Positions 11,743 through 24,000 of a DNA stretch of 64,000 bases are shown here, in pieces. Where the stretch lies: contig WPIO01000006.1 in assembly GCA_009760855.2 (NCBI GenBank), forward strand, positions 8,365,001 through 8,429,000, written 5' to 3'. Below the pieces are notes generated by a model, which saw nothing but the letters and a program-made list of their open reading frames with translations, searched no databases and was not told the origin of the DNA. A program made the position numbers and the translations under genes. Each line of letters starts with the position of its first letter. Position 1 is the first letter of the stretch. This DNA is from Cristatella mucedo. Its lineage: Eukaryota > Bryozoa > Phylactolaemata > Cristatellidae.

Positions 11743-13531
11743 GCTGCATGACGAGCACCCGGTTTCTATTTCATCGACTATTTCTATTTTTTTGACTAGT
11801 TATATTTCATCGAGCATCGACATCTGCCACTAGCGCCACCGGCTGCAGTAGCCCGGTGCAGTGGGGCAGTGCTCGATCGCAGCCTCGGCCAGCACTTGCC
11901 GACCAACAATCACTTACCAGTGCTGCTTACGTCAAACATCGCCATTTTAGTATCTGTGGCTGTGAAGGCCAAAAACAGGCAGGCTACCACACAGGCAGCC
12001 ATTGAAACGGAAGTTCTATTGCACTTCGTCGGTGTCTCGGTGGGTAGAATAGCTGCTGTTGGCGTCCTTTGCAAAACTCTAAGCAGCTATGCTGGCATAG
12101 AAGCACACTCGTCCGGGACCGAGGGCCCGGCAGCAGAAAGTAAGGTAACCCGGCGGCCTGGTCATGTTAAGATCTAGATGCTAACGGCAAATTGGTGGCT
12201 TATCTAATTGCTTTTGAAGAACCCTCCTCTTGTGGTGGGTGGCCGATCTGCACTTCATAGCAGACGTTTGATAGCAGAGGGAAGCAACTCAAGTAGCTGG
12301 GTAGCTTCAGCTGCAGAACAGCATCTAGCGATGGCTGGACTAAGATGGTGGACCTTACTTGAATCCGGCTAGCTGCACTGGTGGGCCATGTCTGCCTTAC
12401 GTTGCGCCGTGCGTACAGGCGACGGAGTCGGAGTGGTGAGTGGTGTGCCGGAGTGGCACAGAAGTTGGTACGATAGATACTGGGAGGTGGGGGTGGCACA
12501 AGCGAAGGAGCTACCCTAGACCGTCAGGATTTGCTGTCGGCCGCCGGAGACAATTTGTGCAAGCACTCGCACTCGGCTCTACTCGGCAGCAGCTACCGAA
12601 TGCTCTTGGGCACACGGTACCACATGGCAGCACCCCAACCACCCGGTTTTCTGCAACCGTTGCAATGCTGAGTGACAGTGGCAAAGGCATTATAACAGCA
12701 GCAGACACTATTATTCGCAGAGCTGAGATAGAAAAAAAAGCAATGCATCCGAAGAGAGCCAGTAGCAGAGGCTTCGCGAGTCACGACAGGTGAACCAGGT
12801 GCACAGACTTACTTTCATATGGCCTGGCATACTGCTTGGTTGAACTCGTGAAAGTGGCTACAGCAGCCATACTCAGACCTCCGGAAGTAGCCGACTGGGA
12901 AGACGAGGGCCCTCAGGATACGCGTGGAATCTGAGTGAGAGCAGAGACGATAGCGCCCTAAGAACGACACGCCCTAGTAATTAAAGCTTTGGCCATAAAA
13001 TAATGTCCGATAGGGCTCCTAGGCGAGCTAACGAACGACCACATCTACGGCAGTAAAGCCAGCCGTGACGTCACGGCCATCAACTGCAGAGCGAAGAAGT
13101 AGCCGACCTTTGCGTAGCTCGACAGTTCGCGGCAGGGCAGCGGTAGCTGCCAGTTGAGGCTAGTATTAGAACGCGTTGGCGACGGTCCAAGTAGCGTTCG
13201 CGTAACAGTAACACAATTTGCCAACCGTACCTTAGCAATAGCAGCGACAAGACCACCGGCGGTGCTCCAGCTGACTGGCGGCTCGCCCGCCCGCCAAAGC
13301 GTTCAACGCTTTCTGTGCAGAGCTTGCGTAGCCGCTATCTACTTCACCAAGCTACTGCGGCTGATATGCAGTGGTTTTTTTGACGATCTCATCAAGTAGA
13401 CTAAAATTGTAGCTCCATTTTAATTCTAAATTTCTAAATTCTAATTGAAATGATAACAATACACAAATCAAGTGTACACGCTGCTGCGAGAAATCCTAAT
13501 CTCCTGCCGAATCTTGCTGGAAGTGCTGCTG
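11743..13531. other. Unassigned GC-moderate stretch
   Basis: Several frames of 60-117 codons on both strands (for example 12440-12793 plus), none recognisable and mutually overlapping. No splice-consistent gene model found. Confidence 0.35.
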
Positions 13532-13623
13532 GTGTTTCAAAATTCCTCCAAAAAAACATTAAGAAAATATTACAAATGTGTTTCAAAATTCCTCCAAAAA
13601 AACAATAAGAAAATATTACAAAA
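13532..13623. repeat. Tandem duplication, two 46-bp units
   Basis: Two near-identical units starting gtgtttcaaaattcctcc and ending gaaaatattacaaa, differing mainly at one base (cattaag against caataag). Confidence 0.9.
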
Positions 13624-13797
13624 GCATCAACTTGATAACTTAAGCTTGCACGTTCTTTAACGGTGGCTCAAAAGCTCGCCTTTACCCAGCTTACATTTCG
13701 AGGTCAATGCTCTGGAGAGGCCTTTCCGGAAGCACTTGGAATACTCGCGACGTCTGTCCATACTGACCAGTTGGCTGCTGCGGCTGAAGCTAAATCA

Positions 13798-13898
<101 letters not shown>

Positions 13899-14299
13899 AG
13901 CGAGAGCTTGGTACGGCACCGCAAAAACTTCGCATAAAAATTGATCAATCATCGGCGCACTTGCTGCTGGATTTCGAGAGTGTTGGCTCTCGTTGCAAGC
14001 TTGCCTAGCCCGGTGAGACGAGCTGAAAGGTGGGACAGCCTCGCGTGAAATCAACGTAAAGGAGCCCGCTGGGCCGCAGCTTGCTCCAACAGCGACCTCA
14101 CGACCTCACGACACCGCTGACGAGCGATAATCGTAACAGCAACCATATTTGTAGAGCACTCAGGGGGACTGATTACCTTTATAGGAACTCTAAGTATGCT
14201 GGAAAGGTAGCATTTCAATTCGGTCTCTGATGACCGGCAAAGTTTCAGTCCACATTAGCACACCGAGGACAATTCACTCGGACCCAGCGCATGCCACAA

Positions 14300-14680
14300 G
14301 GTAGATCTAGTTTTTTAGCTTCTTTTTAGATGCCAAGTCAGGAAATGTCAAGAAATCAGTCGAGAGTGAGATCCTGGCTTTGGTAGAATAAGAACAAAAG
14401 ATACGTTCCCCAAAGGATTTAAGGTTGATTCGATGTACTTCCAAAAAAAACTTGAGCCAGAAGAGCTGGTGGTACGATGACTGAACTTATTGGAAAGTAG
14501 TTCCGAAAGATCGGCTTGAGCTTGAGTGTACAAAGGAACTTAAAAAGCGGATTGCGAAACTCTGAACGCGATAAGCTGCTTGACGGACAGCCAGTGGAAT
14601 TGGCGTAACGTGGCAACTTTGCCGTTCACGACAGAAAAGCTTCAGCAGCAAGCCGCAGCTGAGGCGGTGCCACAGGAAAG
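14300..14680 (-). repeat. LINE-A C-terminal fragment, decayed
   Basis: Minus-strand pieces match the end of the L2 protein: HRTTSSSGSS, LNPLGNVSFVL and PKPGSHSR line up with HRTTRFSESN, LKSLGDxAF and PKAWNSLP of other copies. Frames shift repeatedly. Confidence 0.65.
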
Positions 14681-14681
<1 letters not shown>

Positions 14682-14722
<41 letters not shown>

Positions 14723-14738
14723 CAGCAGCAGCAGCAGT
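14682..14738. repeat. (CAG)n / (AGC)n trinucleotide repeat
   Basis: About 18 AGC units with one AGT interruption. It sits at the edge of the decayed LINE-A fragment and is not in a supported coding frame. Confidence 0.95.
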
Positions 14739-15289
14739 GCACAAAAGCAAGGCTAGGGTTTTTACTGGCTCCCTAGTCTTCTCAAGACTCGGCAACTTAA
14801 CTTATGTATAGACAAGGCTGTAGACAAAAACCCACTTAGCCTTTATGTTCGATGAAAGCGGACATTGGGTTATTCATTAAATCTAACAGAATCTTTCGTA
14901 AGGCTCCTTCAGTAATAAGGAAGTGCAATGGTTCCAGAGTGAGTAACAGAGTTAGGGAAACTTTCATACTTTTACCCGCCAGGCAGTTATGGTTGAGCAT
15001 CTCCATCTCAAACTGAGCAGCTGCACTAATTTCAGCCCACTCTTAAGCTGAGATCATCACCCGAACAACAGATCCGCTTTCAAATTCTAGCACTCAAAGA
15101 CCGTTGGTGATGGAGGGTGGCAGAGCAAGGATTTTAATCTTTGGGTTCGAGATTTGCAATGTTTTTATGCTTGCGGCACGACCCGCAAAATTTTGATGTA
15201 GTTATGGCTAGACTGACAATTAATAAAACAATTATAGCGCAAAATCATAGTGTTTATTTTAGATAAACTCAGCGGCTGCTCATCCAGTG
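14739..15289. other. Unassigned stretch
   Basis: No frame or repeat recognised. Confidence 0.4.
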
Positions 15290-15361
15290 GAATTAGGACT
15301 TTCTTAAATTGAATGATGATAAACCAACCTACTAGTTACAGGCAAACCAAGTGGGATCCAG
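15290..15361 (+). repeat. LINE-A RT fragment
   Basis: ctttcttaaattgaatgatg encodes FLKLNDD as in other copies, followed by a caaaccaagtggga (GKPSG-like) end. It stops abruptly at about 15361. Confidence 0.65.
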
Positions 15362-16404
15362 ACGTTGGTAGTGGCTTAGCAAGGGGGGGGGGTTGCAGAT
15401 GTCCTCCGGGTTCCAAGGTCAAGAGGGTGCCAAAAGCAAAATCAATCATGCATATTTTTTAATTTTTCATGTGAGAATATCAATCCTAATTTCAAGCAGG
15501 TCCTTGTTTTACTAGACTTGAATATTGCTGGCTGAACTAGTTAAGCATGCTTATAGACTTAGACCAAGCTAGGCTGAGCTGGCTAAGCCTGTGTTTCACA
15601 CACGCCAGAGCTCATCCGATCAACTTTTTCTTTCGATAGGATATTGCCGTATGCTCACCGAATGTTCGTCGCGAAAATAGTAAAAAGCTTGAAAACTAGA
15701 TGAGAGAGTGTATATTTTTTATTGTATCCTTCTTAAAGACAGTGTGCATTGAGTCTCCTGCTGCTAGCATGTAGACGACGTCAGCACTTCCGATCTTTCC
15801 GAGCCATTTTTGTCAAGCTCCCCTAAGGCACAACGTCTTCCTCCGTGGATGGAGTCATCGGTGTGAAGGTCATTATTACTCCAGACCAGCCTCCGAGAAC
15901 TGCATTGCCACTACGGCTACTGTGTAATTAAGCACATTTTGTATCGCGCCAATCTATTTTCAGAAGACATTGGAGAAAAAGTGCACGTGACGCCCAGTAC
16001 AGAAAACGAAAACTTGAGGAAAAGAACGGAGCGAGAGCGAGTTCACGAAGGTGCTAGAAGGTTTCATGAAGAATGCGAAGCTGGAGGACAGTGACTAAAA
16101 AGAAAAACAAGAAGAAAATGTCGACAATCACAGAGGGAATAGGAAAGAACAGTTTGAGGAGGACGAAAGGAAGCAGGAAGGAGACAAAGACAAGAACAGG
16201 GGAGAGGAGGAAAAGAGTGAAGACGTAAAGCATACAAGCCCCGGAGAAACAAGCACTCTCTGCAAGATGAAAGTATTTTGAAAACGAGAAGCTTCGCTCT
16301 GCAAAGAACAGCGAAGGCAGCGACCATTTGGACCCACGCGATGCAAGCGCTATCACAAGAGAAGAAGATGCGGAATCTACTCCAATTTCCCAAGTGCTGA
16401 CCTT
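15362..16404. other. Unassigned 1.04-kb block inside a LINE-A copy
   Basis: LINE-A sequence stops at 15361 and resumes about 200 bp further along the element at 16405. The block between has a G10 run at its left end and a purine-rich right half (16070-16260) whose complement gives Ser/Leu/Phe-rich frames of no obvious meaning. Origin unknown. Confidence 0.5.
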
Positions 16405-17178
16405 GAATGATATTGTCTACCTAACATCGCTAAAACTCGGGTTTTCTTAGACAGGGATAGCACATCTAAATTGGTCCAGGCATTTGTGACATCCCGTCTC
16501 GACTCCTCTAACTCACTGCTTGCTGGTCTACTGGCCTGTGCAATCAAGCGCTTACAGCTGGTGCAAAACTCTGCAGCTAGGCTTGTCTGTTGTGAGTGTC
16601 ACAATTGCCACATCACACCACTTCTCGCCGACTGGCACGGGCCCCCATTCAAGCAACGCATTGACTTCAAGGTTTTATCACTCAATTGTGTGCCCCATCA
16701 TTCTTTGGCTCCAGCCTACCTGTCTAATCTACAGCCCCATCAGGCTAAGCATCGTACCTCTCACTTTTCGGAATCAACTGTTTGCCCATATCTCCTACAA
16801 TCCTCAAATCCTTTGGAGACCGAGCCTTTAGTTCGCATGCTCCCAAAGTCTGGAACTCACTCCTGACCTGCGTCACGACATCTTCTGACTTGACCACATT
16901 TAAAAAGAAGCTTAAAACGCATCTGTTTATCACAGCATCTGGTGGATCCCTGAGATTAGTGCTTGTGCTTATGCATGCTGACACTGTGCAGGCTGCCACT
17001 AACCACACTTGCATGCTGACCCTGTGGGTGTCACCTCCTAACCATGTTATACTCGATGTTTATTAAACATACTACCACTAATCATTCGATCGTGCTTCCT
17101 TGCAGAGAATGTAGAGGGCCTAGAAATATATCAAACTCTCTGAGGGCGCTTTATCAAACGTTTAATTATTATTATTAC
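16405..17178 (+). repeat. LINE-A C-terminal region and 3' end
   Basis: The frame at 16471-16866 encodes VTSRLDSSNSLLAGLL, LQLVQNSAARLVC, HHSLAPAYLSNL; a second frame gives LKSFGDRAFSSHAPKVWNSL and TTFKKKLKTHLF. 3' UTR and a short ATT tail end at about 17178. One frameshift separates the two parts. Confidence 0.85.
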
Positions 17179-17599
17179 CTGAAGTTTGACCAAACCTCTG
17201 TTTTGCCAGTAAGTCTGCAGCATCTTTAAACTGAACTTGTATTACGAGGATCAAGCCTGTTTCAGATCAAATAGGGTCCATTTGCTCGAAAATGTGGTCG
17301 AGCCACGAGCACAGCCTAGTTCAAGATACAACCTTATATAAATGAATTATATAACCTGCCAATGGGCATGAAGTAAGCATGGCTGGTCTACTCTCCATTA
17401 AAAACAGTATTTCTGTTGTTTGTCCTTCTCTATATAAGCCCGGCATTCCCGATCGTCACTTGAATGGGCAAATGGGTTTAGCCAGTGGAGAAAATCTGAA
17501 AAACTAATTCCCCATGTACGTGTATACGCCTTCTCGCCGGCAGGCTTTCACCGCATGATAAGAAACAAAGAGATGACTTTTCAAACGAAATGGAATAGA

Positions 17600-19353
17600 C
17601 ATTTCTATTGAGACACACATCTTATCGGAAAAACAAGGATGGCATCAAGTACCTAAAGAGAGTTCCCAGCTGCAGCAAGTTCTTGGTTTCTCGAAACCTG
17701 GCATTGCCTGGTCACCAAGAGAGTGTTGGCCAGGCTGGAGAGGAAACATTGAAAACTTCTTGGGACTTCTTCATCTTCTAGCTCAGTACGATCCATCTTC
17801 TGCAGTCACACATGGACCACGCCAGAAAGAATCCAATTCAATCTCTTATCTGTCTCCTCAAACCCAAAATGAGTTGCGTAGTATACTTGCATCCACTGCC
17901 AGAGACAAGCTGCTCTTTTGAAATACGGCGAAACAAGTACTGTGGAATTGTGTTTGACTCAGTTCGTGATTTTGCACACCGCGAGCCTATGTCTAGAGTC
18001 AATAGGTGCAACGGTTATGATTTTACCAAAAAAGTCTTCACATGGTCTTTCCTGGGCTTTCTTTAAATCTACGCCAAAGATGCTGCAGTAATTGAGGTCC
18101 CTCTTGGACAAACACAAAGCTAACAAAACCTTTTGCAAGATTGCAGGTCGCAGTGCTACGACAACGCAGCAGTCATGCCTGGCCACGTTTCAAGTGTCTA
18201 AAAGAGAGTACTGTCCAAAAATGAGAACGCAATTTTGCAAACTGTGATAACGACAGCTTGTACCTGGCAGGACTTCATGCAGAAAGTCAAGAATCCGTGG
18301 TCATCACCTTTATGAAACAATAGAGAGTACCTACTAATTCCTTTTAAGATCAAGTCTGAGGTGGGAAGAACTGAAGAAAGTCTTAGTCATTGCTGGCAAA
18401 CGTGACTCTGCATCAACGAGGAGTGCAAGAGTGGAGGCTGTGAAAGCTATCGATGATGAAATGAACAGCATTATAGGTCTTTTGGAGCAACTGTCTGATG
18501 ACACTAGTGGAACATTTAAAGAAAGAAGTGAAACTGGCCGTCTCCTACATTGTATTTTGAACTTTAACTTCTTGGCGCTCATCCATTTTGGTAGAGCATC
18601 TTAAGGAAGATTGACCACGTTCAGAAAAGAGTCCAGGATCCAACTTCAAAGACGCCTCTTGTGACCTCCACTCTCTTGAGATTTAGTTTTCAAGACTTCG
18701 AGAAGACCTGTGCTAAGAATCACTACTAGATGCCAAAAGCACATGTGAATTATCGGGATAGGCAGTTGAACTAAGAATCCGACGAAGGGCACAGATGGCT
18801 GGAGAACTCTCTCAAGATGTTGGTCTCACAGCAGAGGAGAAAATTTAAAAAATACTGAAGAACATCATAGGCTATTTTCAACAAGAAACTACAACTAGGT
18901 TTTGCTGGCTCGCATATCCTGACGTCTAATTAGGTCTCTTATTGGAAGTTGAGCAGCTTTTAGAGAGACTTGAACAGACTACCTGCAATGCCTGGATCTT
19001 GGAGGCTTCTATTGTTCAGACGTTGATGGAACAGCTGTACAACAAAATATGTGACCGTAAAATGCTTCTTGTCACACTTCACCGCTTGGTATTAAAGGCA
19101 CCACTTGGCATTAAAGGCACCACTAGAACTCACGTTTTCTGTTGACAGCTATGGACAAGATGTGCTTCCTATTTCGAGAGTTGCCTTGAAAGTTCTTCTC
19201 CCCATAGCTTCATCATTTGTCAGTTGTGAAAGTTCGTATAGCAAGCTGAATATAATCCTGCCTTATTTCAAAGAATTGCCGAGGCAAGATCGCTTCTCTG
19301 ATTTGGCCTTGCCTAAGCAGAAACTTCGGAAAATATTGACTTTCAAACTGTAA
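17600..19353 (+). pseudogene. hAT-superfamily transposase remnant (ZMYM1-like, DUF4371 type)
   Basis: Broken plus-strand frames carry the family's landmarks in order: KFLVSRNLALPGHQES (17660s-17710s), LGLLHLLAQYDP then ISYLSPQTQNELRSIL (17760-17890), NKYCGIVFDSVRDFAHREPM (17930-17990), CRGxSYDNAAVMAGHVSGVQ-like (18145-18200), EMNSIIGLLEQLSDDTSG (18460-18520), and the C-terminal dimerisation region CESSYSKLNIILPYF then RFSDLAL (19225-19320). These transposases cut and paste DNA. At least five frameshifts or stops make it inactive. No terminal inverted repeats or target duplication located. Confidence 0.85.
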
Positions 19354-19900
19354 CAGACCAGTTTGCCACGTTCAAGACCAAAAATATTTACCTAATTTAA
19401 AGCTGTGGCAACTACCTTGTACGTTTTCTACAGTTAAAAAAACTTTCTCAACTCGATATGACTGCTAGCGTGTTTTTGCATTACTAATGTGGTGGAGCCA
19501 TTTTGCAGCAATTTTTTTACAAATACATCGGGCGCCGTTTGTTGATTTCTCCCCGGGAGCCGAAAGATCTCACTACGCCACTGATTCTTTCTAGCTACCA
19601 TGTCAAAGCGGCATTAACAGATAAGTGTTTGCGAAGAGTTCATTTTTGCCCATTCTATAGGGAGACTCAGCATTTCGCGGTGAACGAAAGTGCAAGAGGT
19701 TTGGACGTCGCACTAATGCTTGCTCTACGTAGATGACTGCATGTAAATGGATCAGACTGAACTCGACGTTGTGAATCCAATTTAGTTCACGTGGAAGGCT
19801 GCGTCAACAACAGCTCAAGAACAAAACAGCTTATGGCGGGAGGCTGTTAGTGGCTAGCATTTGGAGATGTCCAGTTTGCACAGCACACAGAGAAACGCCT
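19354..19900. other. Unassigned stretch
   Basis: AT-rich, short frames only, no repeat recognised. Confidence 0.4.
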
Positions 19901-20150
19901 GCCGATGACCACCACCAGCAGTTTAATGTACGACGTACGGAGCAGAGGGAAGCACGACTCCCTTCGCCCGTGTGGCCCACTCAAGTCCTCCATTCTCGAC
20001 CGCGGCTGTGTCCTGGCCGACCCCAATAATTCATCAGAGGCGGACCACAGCTGTGCACCGACCCCTCTCAATAAATGATCCCAAAAGCTGTTCACCAGCG
20101 GTTTAGCAGAGGAGCAGTACGGGCCAGCATATAATCAAACTCCAGGAGGA
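19901..20150 (+). repeat. Repeat C, copy 1
   Basis: Begins gccgatgaccaccaccagca; contains cggagcagagggaagcacg, ggctgtgtcctggccgaccc and cggaccacagctgtgcaccg; ends at about ccagcatataatcaaac. A second, longer copy lies 800 bp away. Identity unknown; strand is nominal. Confidence 0.8.
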
Positions 20151-20700
20151 CTACGAAGGTCAGCTCAGCGCTAGTGAGCAATTAATCTGCCGTTCAAAAC
20201 AAAACCCGAGGCATCTGGGCAAAGCAAGCAAGCAAGCGCCCCTAGCGTCGTAAGCAGTTGCTTCATGCGTGATACAAGTATGGCAGCGATTGAAGCTGGT
20301 CGAAGACTATCGAAACGAGACAAAACTGGAATAAGACGAATTCGTTCTTCGTACGAAATTCTGTCCGTTCGAGCTCACTAGTTTTGATAACTTGACGCCG
20401 ATCGTCAGAATGCTGGTCGTGCAAATTATGGCTGCCTATGGATAGTTATGTAAAGTTGCAAAGTGGAGCTGATACTGAAGGAGTTCCTTTCCCCTTTCAC
20501 TCAACAGTCATCTCTTTTGCTACGTACTTTATTGACATATTTGCATGCTGATAGGTCGTATAGCCGACCTGCATAGAGATCTCTTTGCGCTCCGTGATTC
20601 TGCAGTCGGCTAAGATGCGTTTGAATTGCTAAACCTTACAAGCGTGGCTATCATCTGAGTTTAATGATGGTGTTGATCGGTTCACTCACGCAGAGAGCCA

Positions 20701-21031
20701 GCCGATGACCAACACCAACAGTTTATTGCACAATGCACGGAGCAGAGGGACGCACGGCTCCCTTCGCCCCCTTCTGCCATTCGACTTCCTTCTCCTCTAA
20801 CACGGCTGTGTCCTGGCCGACCCCGATGACTCATCCTAGGCGGACCACAGCTGTGCACCGGCCGATCGTTATGGTGAATCCACCGTCTGTTCACCACTGG
20901 GTTACCGGCATGTGTCCGCGCCGCATCACAGGCGGACATCAGCTGTGGATCTGCCCCTCTCAGTGATGCTACCAACAGCTGTTCACCAGCGGTTTTGCAG
21001 AGGAGCAGTACAAGCCTGCATATAACCCAAC
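20701..21031 (+). repeat. Repeat C, copy 2, with an internal duplication
   Basis: Same blocks as copy 1 in the same order and orientation, but with about 100 extra bases in the middle where the gcggac(c)acagctgtg segment is repeated (20838-20855 and 20931-20948). Confidence 0.8.
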
Positions 21032-24000
21032 TAAGATGGCGTTTTGTAAGAACATTCTGCAACGTGCTTTATGAAAAGCGGTCAGCGAAATGCAGCCACC
21101 CGTCAATTTAGACAGTAGGAAAATGTTTCTTAAGTCACTCGAACAGCGGCAAGTAGTTTTCGTCGAGGGAGCGTGTTTGAATTCGTATCAAATCCAGATG
21201 CCATTAAGCGGAAATTGCAAAGAATTTAAGAGGAACGTTAAGGCATCCGCTGAGGCCGCAGCTATGCGAGACAAAGCGGCGTCGGCTCGCGATGATCAAC
21301 CGTGCGAGAAGCGTCGACTGGCGGAAGGCGGCGAATTTTGAAAAACCATCCTGCCTTGGCAACTCACTGCGCCAGATGCAAATGCCTTCAGCGAGGAGGC
21401 GCGTCGCTGCGTTCTCGGTACGAGCGCGCCGAGACTGACGGCGAGAGCCGCGCGGCCGAGGAGCTACGCAAAGGCCTCGGGCCACGGAGGCGTTCGAAGG
21501 GAGCATCTCGTCGCCGCTAGTAGCCGTCTTCGTTGGCTTCGCTGGCGAAGCGTCCCTGCGTATCGGGGCGTCCGCAATCCTGGCGAGGCCCGAGTGATTG
21601 GTCCGCAATCGCAAAGTTGCTTTGATCGCGTCGACCGCCTTGCGTCGCCTCGAACGCCGTCGGCTGGACGCGTCGCAGAGCCGCTGCCCTTACAGGTGGT
21701 GGTGGAGGCCACTAGCTATTGAGAGGTCGTGGCCGCCGCTAACCTCGACCGCTGGCAAGCGCTGTTCGCTGCCGAGCGCGCGGTGGTGGCAAAGAAAATG
21801 TCCGCTCATGAACTGGTGGTTTCGGCGGCGGCGGCCGAGCCAGCAGAGGTGACCAGCAGCATGACGACGGACGACGCCGCGAGGAGAGCGGCTCGCGAGC
21901 GCTGAATGCCAACGAAGCTCGGCGCCGCGGCATCGCTGGACGCTTCCGTGCGGAGCTCGCTTCAACGGAGCGCGCCCATCCAGGTCGTCCGCAACCTTGG
22001 GTGGTCGCGGACCGGCAGCCGGACGCGAGTTGACAATGTGTCGACAGAGGGACTAGAGGGCTGACATTCTTCACTGCAGGAGGCTGTGGCTGCAGCGGCC
22101 TCCCTTTGGCGCTGCCGGAGACCCACGCCGGCACTCTCTGCCCTAGCGCTCTCTTGGCAGCGGTCTCTGCCCTAGCCGCTCGACGAGCCAGCACACTGGC
22201 GTTGCGACAGCGGCGCTCGCGCGACCGCTGCAGTCGCGGGCGAACTTCACGCGGCTCCCGCCGCACATGTCGTCGCGCAAATGGGCTGACTCGCCGAGCG
22301 GCTAGGGCAGAGAACGCCGCCGATGACGTCGCGGTGCGTACGCGTTAAAATCTTGGTCTTCAGTAATCCACGTTTTAGAGCGTTGCCCGATGAACGTTGC
22401 ATTTAAAGGTTTTTCCTAAATGCGTCATTGTTTTGGCATCACGCTACCGCCAGCACGTTCGCAGGTGTCTTCGGGAAGTTCGTTTAGGGTCCCGGCGTCG
22501 GCAACAGCGGAAGTTACGCTCTGTATAATCAGGAATGCGCTCGTAGAAGCATCGTAACTAGAGTGCTTGAAACAATCGATAGAGCTCGCAACTGTTCGGG
22601 CTCTTTAACAAGCGCGACGCGTACAGTAACTTTGCGGATGATGCAGATGAAGCATGTCACTTGGTTAGCAATGACTTTCTCAGCGTCCGAACGCATGAGC
22701 TCACGAAGGAAAACTTCTTTGCTGATACGGTATCACGTTAGGAAGTGGCCGCGTCATGCGGGATAATTTAGGATGCACCTGCGAGTGCTTGTAACAGCAC
22801 CAATTAAAACCAAACAGAATTCTAAAGAGAGTAAAGCAAGGCGGCAATCAGACATACCCGATAGCAATGCCTCGTTTTCAACGTAGGCTTGTACATTCCA
22901 CAGCCAGAGGCTTCATTGGAACAGGGCAAGCTGTAAAGTAAGCAACTGTACAAGCACAGGTTCAGATTGTGCTTAGTTTAGTCGCATGCGCAGTTACCAG
23001 TCGCCTCTTTCTTACCACTCAGAAGCCGAGAGTAATATTCAGGGTAAAGCCAGAGAGAAGGCAGCTGGAAAAACGAAGTACATCGTATTCCCTCAAAGTG
23101 GAGCGACAGATGCACGCGCATTGATGAACGTGGATCGTACATGATACTCGCAAGAGATGCGCGTGAAAAAAGCTTCAGTCGCCCTAGCTGCAGCGAATAA
23201 TTTTCGTATCCGAGAAGGCCGAAGAATTTAAAATTGCTCCACAGATTGGCGATTGACACGCGAAGAAAGGCGAAGAATTCGCGTTGATGGGGTACGGCGA
23301 GCTCACTGGTGAGCCCGCTTCAGCAGTGAGCTCGAACTCACGCCTGAACTGTGATCCGCTGTCGTTTGCAGTGAAGTCTATCTATTCACATCGATAATTT
23401 GGCAGATTCCCTGCACGTTCTGCTGGCAGCTGTAGCCTCCGCGAGGAAATGCAACGCTCGCCGTTAGCGACGTAACATGTCCGTCTACAGCCCGGCGTCG
23501 ACGGCTCGCTTCGATGCTTTGCGAGCACATTTCGGTAAGTTCATCGCAAATAGCGGTGCGCAAAACGTGTGCGTCAATCGGCAGCTTTCTTTCGCTGGCG
23601 TTTGACGCGTCGCTGCCAGTGAGCGTTTGCGATTCAGGCATAGCCGGTGCGATCGCTCGCTAAGTGGTCAGCGCAGGCGCTCTGACCGCTTGGCCACGTC
23701 TCGATCGCCGTAGGCTGGACGGATGGCACGGCGCATTCGTCACCAAGCTAAACGGCGGCCTCCGCCACCGCCTATTTGGACGCGGCGGCGGCAGCAGCAA
23801 CCGCAGGTCGCCGGCAGGCTGAGCCAGCCGAACGCTCGCCGCCGAGCACGACCGCTGTAACCGAACGAGCTTCTGCTCGCAAAATGGCGGAGGCAGCGGC
23901 ACGGATGGCTGAGCAGGTACTGATGACCGCCGGCAGCGTCGAAGCTACCGCGAATGGAGCGACGACGAGCGCTCGAACCGAGCGCTCGTCGTCGCCTCGC

